A DNA stretch of 64,000 bases from Rotaria socialis (Eukaryota; Rotifera; Eurotatoria; Philodinida; Philodinidae), in the NCBI GenBank assembly GCA_905331475.1, contig CAJNYU010000874.1:1-64000 (forward strand), read 5' to 3'. Of the stretch, positions 62,811 to 64,000 are shown in pieces. The position numbers and the translations under genes are program-made. Numbering within the stretch: position 1 is the first letter of the stretch; every line of letters begins with the position of its first letter. The notes under the pieces were generated by a model, which was given only the letters and a program-made list of their open reading frames with translations, was not told the DNA's origin and did no database searches.

Positions 62811-63113
62811 CGGTTTTCCTTTTAGTTTCTACCGTGAGTAAAAAGAAAAAAAATAACCATTGCTTTTTAGATGAAAACAACACGGCATTGATTGGTAGAA
62901 TTCATTTGAACGAAAGGTTATATCATTTTTTGTAAAAACACACGTATTTGTATAAGATTAAGATGTGAAAAATCGAAAACAATATGCAGATTTTATTTTG
63001 AAAATAAATTTATTTTAAAGCGACCTCTACATATTGGTTACTAAGTAACGAAAAATCTTTATATAATGGTTATGCACGTCTAAGTAGTTATATATACTAT
63101 ATTTTAAAGAATT
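62811..63113. promoter_or_regulatory. Divergent promoter region of SUCLG2 and FAM221A
   Basis: The two start codons, at 62810 (minus) and 63114 (plus), are 303 bp apart with no other gene between, so both promoters should lie here. The region is AT-rich; no element can be named. Confidence 0.4.
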
Positions 63114-64000
63114 ATGGCAGGAAGAGGCCGTGGACGTGCACCAGGAGAATATATTAGTGTACCACCTAATGCAGCATCGCATGTTGATGCTTATTTTGAA
63201 TATCGAGCGTATTTATAAAATATGACAAACACATGAACTATTTTTTAATTTGTTGTTTTTTTTTGATAGTATTGTTGGTGATGATGATGGTGGAAAATTA
63301 TTCACGCCAGAAGAATATGAAGAATACAAAAGACAAGTTTTACCAATGGTATAAATTTTATTAAATTAGATATTATATTACATGAAATCAAAAACACACT
63401 TTAAAATTTAACAAATATTTATTTAAACATAGAAACCGATGAATTTTTCTGTTCTGTTGAGTAAAAATGAGTTTTAGAGATATATTTCTTTTCGATTGAT
63501 TAGATTAAATTATAAATGAGCATTTGATTAGAATATAGGAGACAACAATTAAGATGCTCGTCAAGATTTTTGATTCAATAAACGATACTTTTGCAGATGG
63601 ATGGGATGCTGTATAGACATTATCAGGACTCAATGCTTGTTTATATACGTACATAGAAAAGAGATGTCATCTATAATTTAAATATTTTAAGCGTCTACAC
63701 AATCGATTATTTATCTCATGGGTAAATCCCCAAGGAATGGATTGTATTCTAATTGGGCCACAGCATAAATGTCTTTGTCGTCATAAGTAAATTGCACCAC
63801 GAATTCATAGTAAATGCCTATTGTTTTATTTGACTCTAGATTTACTGAACATAAAACGGATTTTCCTGAAATTCCGACTGAAAGACCCATTCTTATTTCA
63901 TGTCGTCAACCCGGTTGTCGTTGTGTTTCATTTGAATATGTTGCAAACTCATCGGGTTCAAGTGATCCAAATTGTCGTTGTAAACATTCGCTTGATAATC
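63114..64000 (+). CDS. FAM221A homologue, cut by the window end
   Basis: Four exons are visible: 63114-63208, 63270-63348, 63692-63786 and 63840 to the edge, each joined in phase. After a Gly/Arg-rich start (MAGRGRGRAPG) come DAYFEYRAIVGDDDGGKLF, TPEEYEEYKRQVLPM and RLHNRLFISWVNPQGMDC. Cys-rich segments follow: KCLCRHKFTEHKTD, CRQPGCRCVSFEYV and NCRCKHSLDN. This order and wording match vertebrate FAM221A, a conserved animal protein with Cys/His clusters likely to bind metal and without a settled function. The family's C-terminal part must lie beyond the window. The 343 bp third intron is longer than its neighbours. Confidence 0.88.

Overview
The window looks like nuclear DNA of a small invertebrate, most probably a bdelloid rotifer. 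It is AT-rich and the genes are split by many short introns, mostly about 45-60 bp with GT..AG ends. Clear animal genes (ROCK, MNK, a class A GPCR, a Kv-type channel, SUCLG2, FAM221A) sit next to families that I associate with rotifers: ADP-ribosyltransferase/TPR proteins, a DUF5648-like protein, a threonine-stalk membrane protein, and one intronless gene of bacterial look. The organism call is inference; no rRNA or mitochondrial marker is present. Exon boundaries were read by hand from reading frame, splice sites and family similarity.

Layout. 1-8.1 kb is repeat-rich with no convincing gene: a 0.58 kb fold-back, a terminal-repeat element with a subterminal motif, a tRNA-derived SINE with an 18 bp target duplication, and transposon-like debris. 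8.1-20.7 kb, all minus strand, holds a galaxin-like Cys-rich surface protein, an SRPBCC protein probably gained by horizontal transfer, a five-exon type II membrane protein with a threonine-rich stalk (its 2.7 kb intron carries a 1.19 kb imperfect palindrome), and a DUF5648-like protein. 20.7-23.4 kb is a cluster of small DNA transposons. 23.5-25.0 kb is a peptide-type GPCR (minus). 27.3-30.6 kb is a divergent pair: an unrecognised 280-residue protein (minus) and a Kv-like channel (plus) whose selectivity filter is not potassium-like.

32.7-41.9 kb is a complete Rho-associated kinase gene of about 30 exons. 44.5-47.9 kb is a ten-exon MAP-kinase-interacting kinase (MNK) with the diagnostic DFD motif. 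51.2-51.9 kb is a secreted EGF-like protein. 52.6-53.8 kb is a decayed ADP-ribosyltransferase/TPR pseudogene; 57.0-59.2 kb is a much fresher paralogue broken by three small indels. Two hAT-type elements with perfect 8 bp target duplications lie beside the older copy. 60.8-62.8 kb is SUCLG2 (minus), divergently paired with FAM221A, which runs off the right edge.

The genes form no single pathway. The strongest candidates for something new are the Kv-like channel with an ALGEG filter, the mucin-stalk membrane protein with its palindrome-bearing intron, and the expanding and decaying ADP-ribosyltransferase family.
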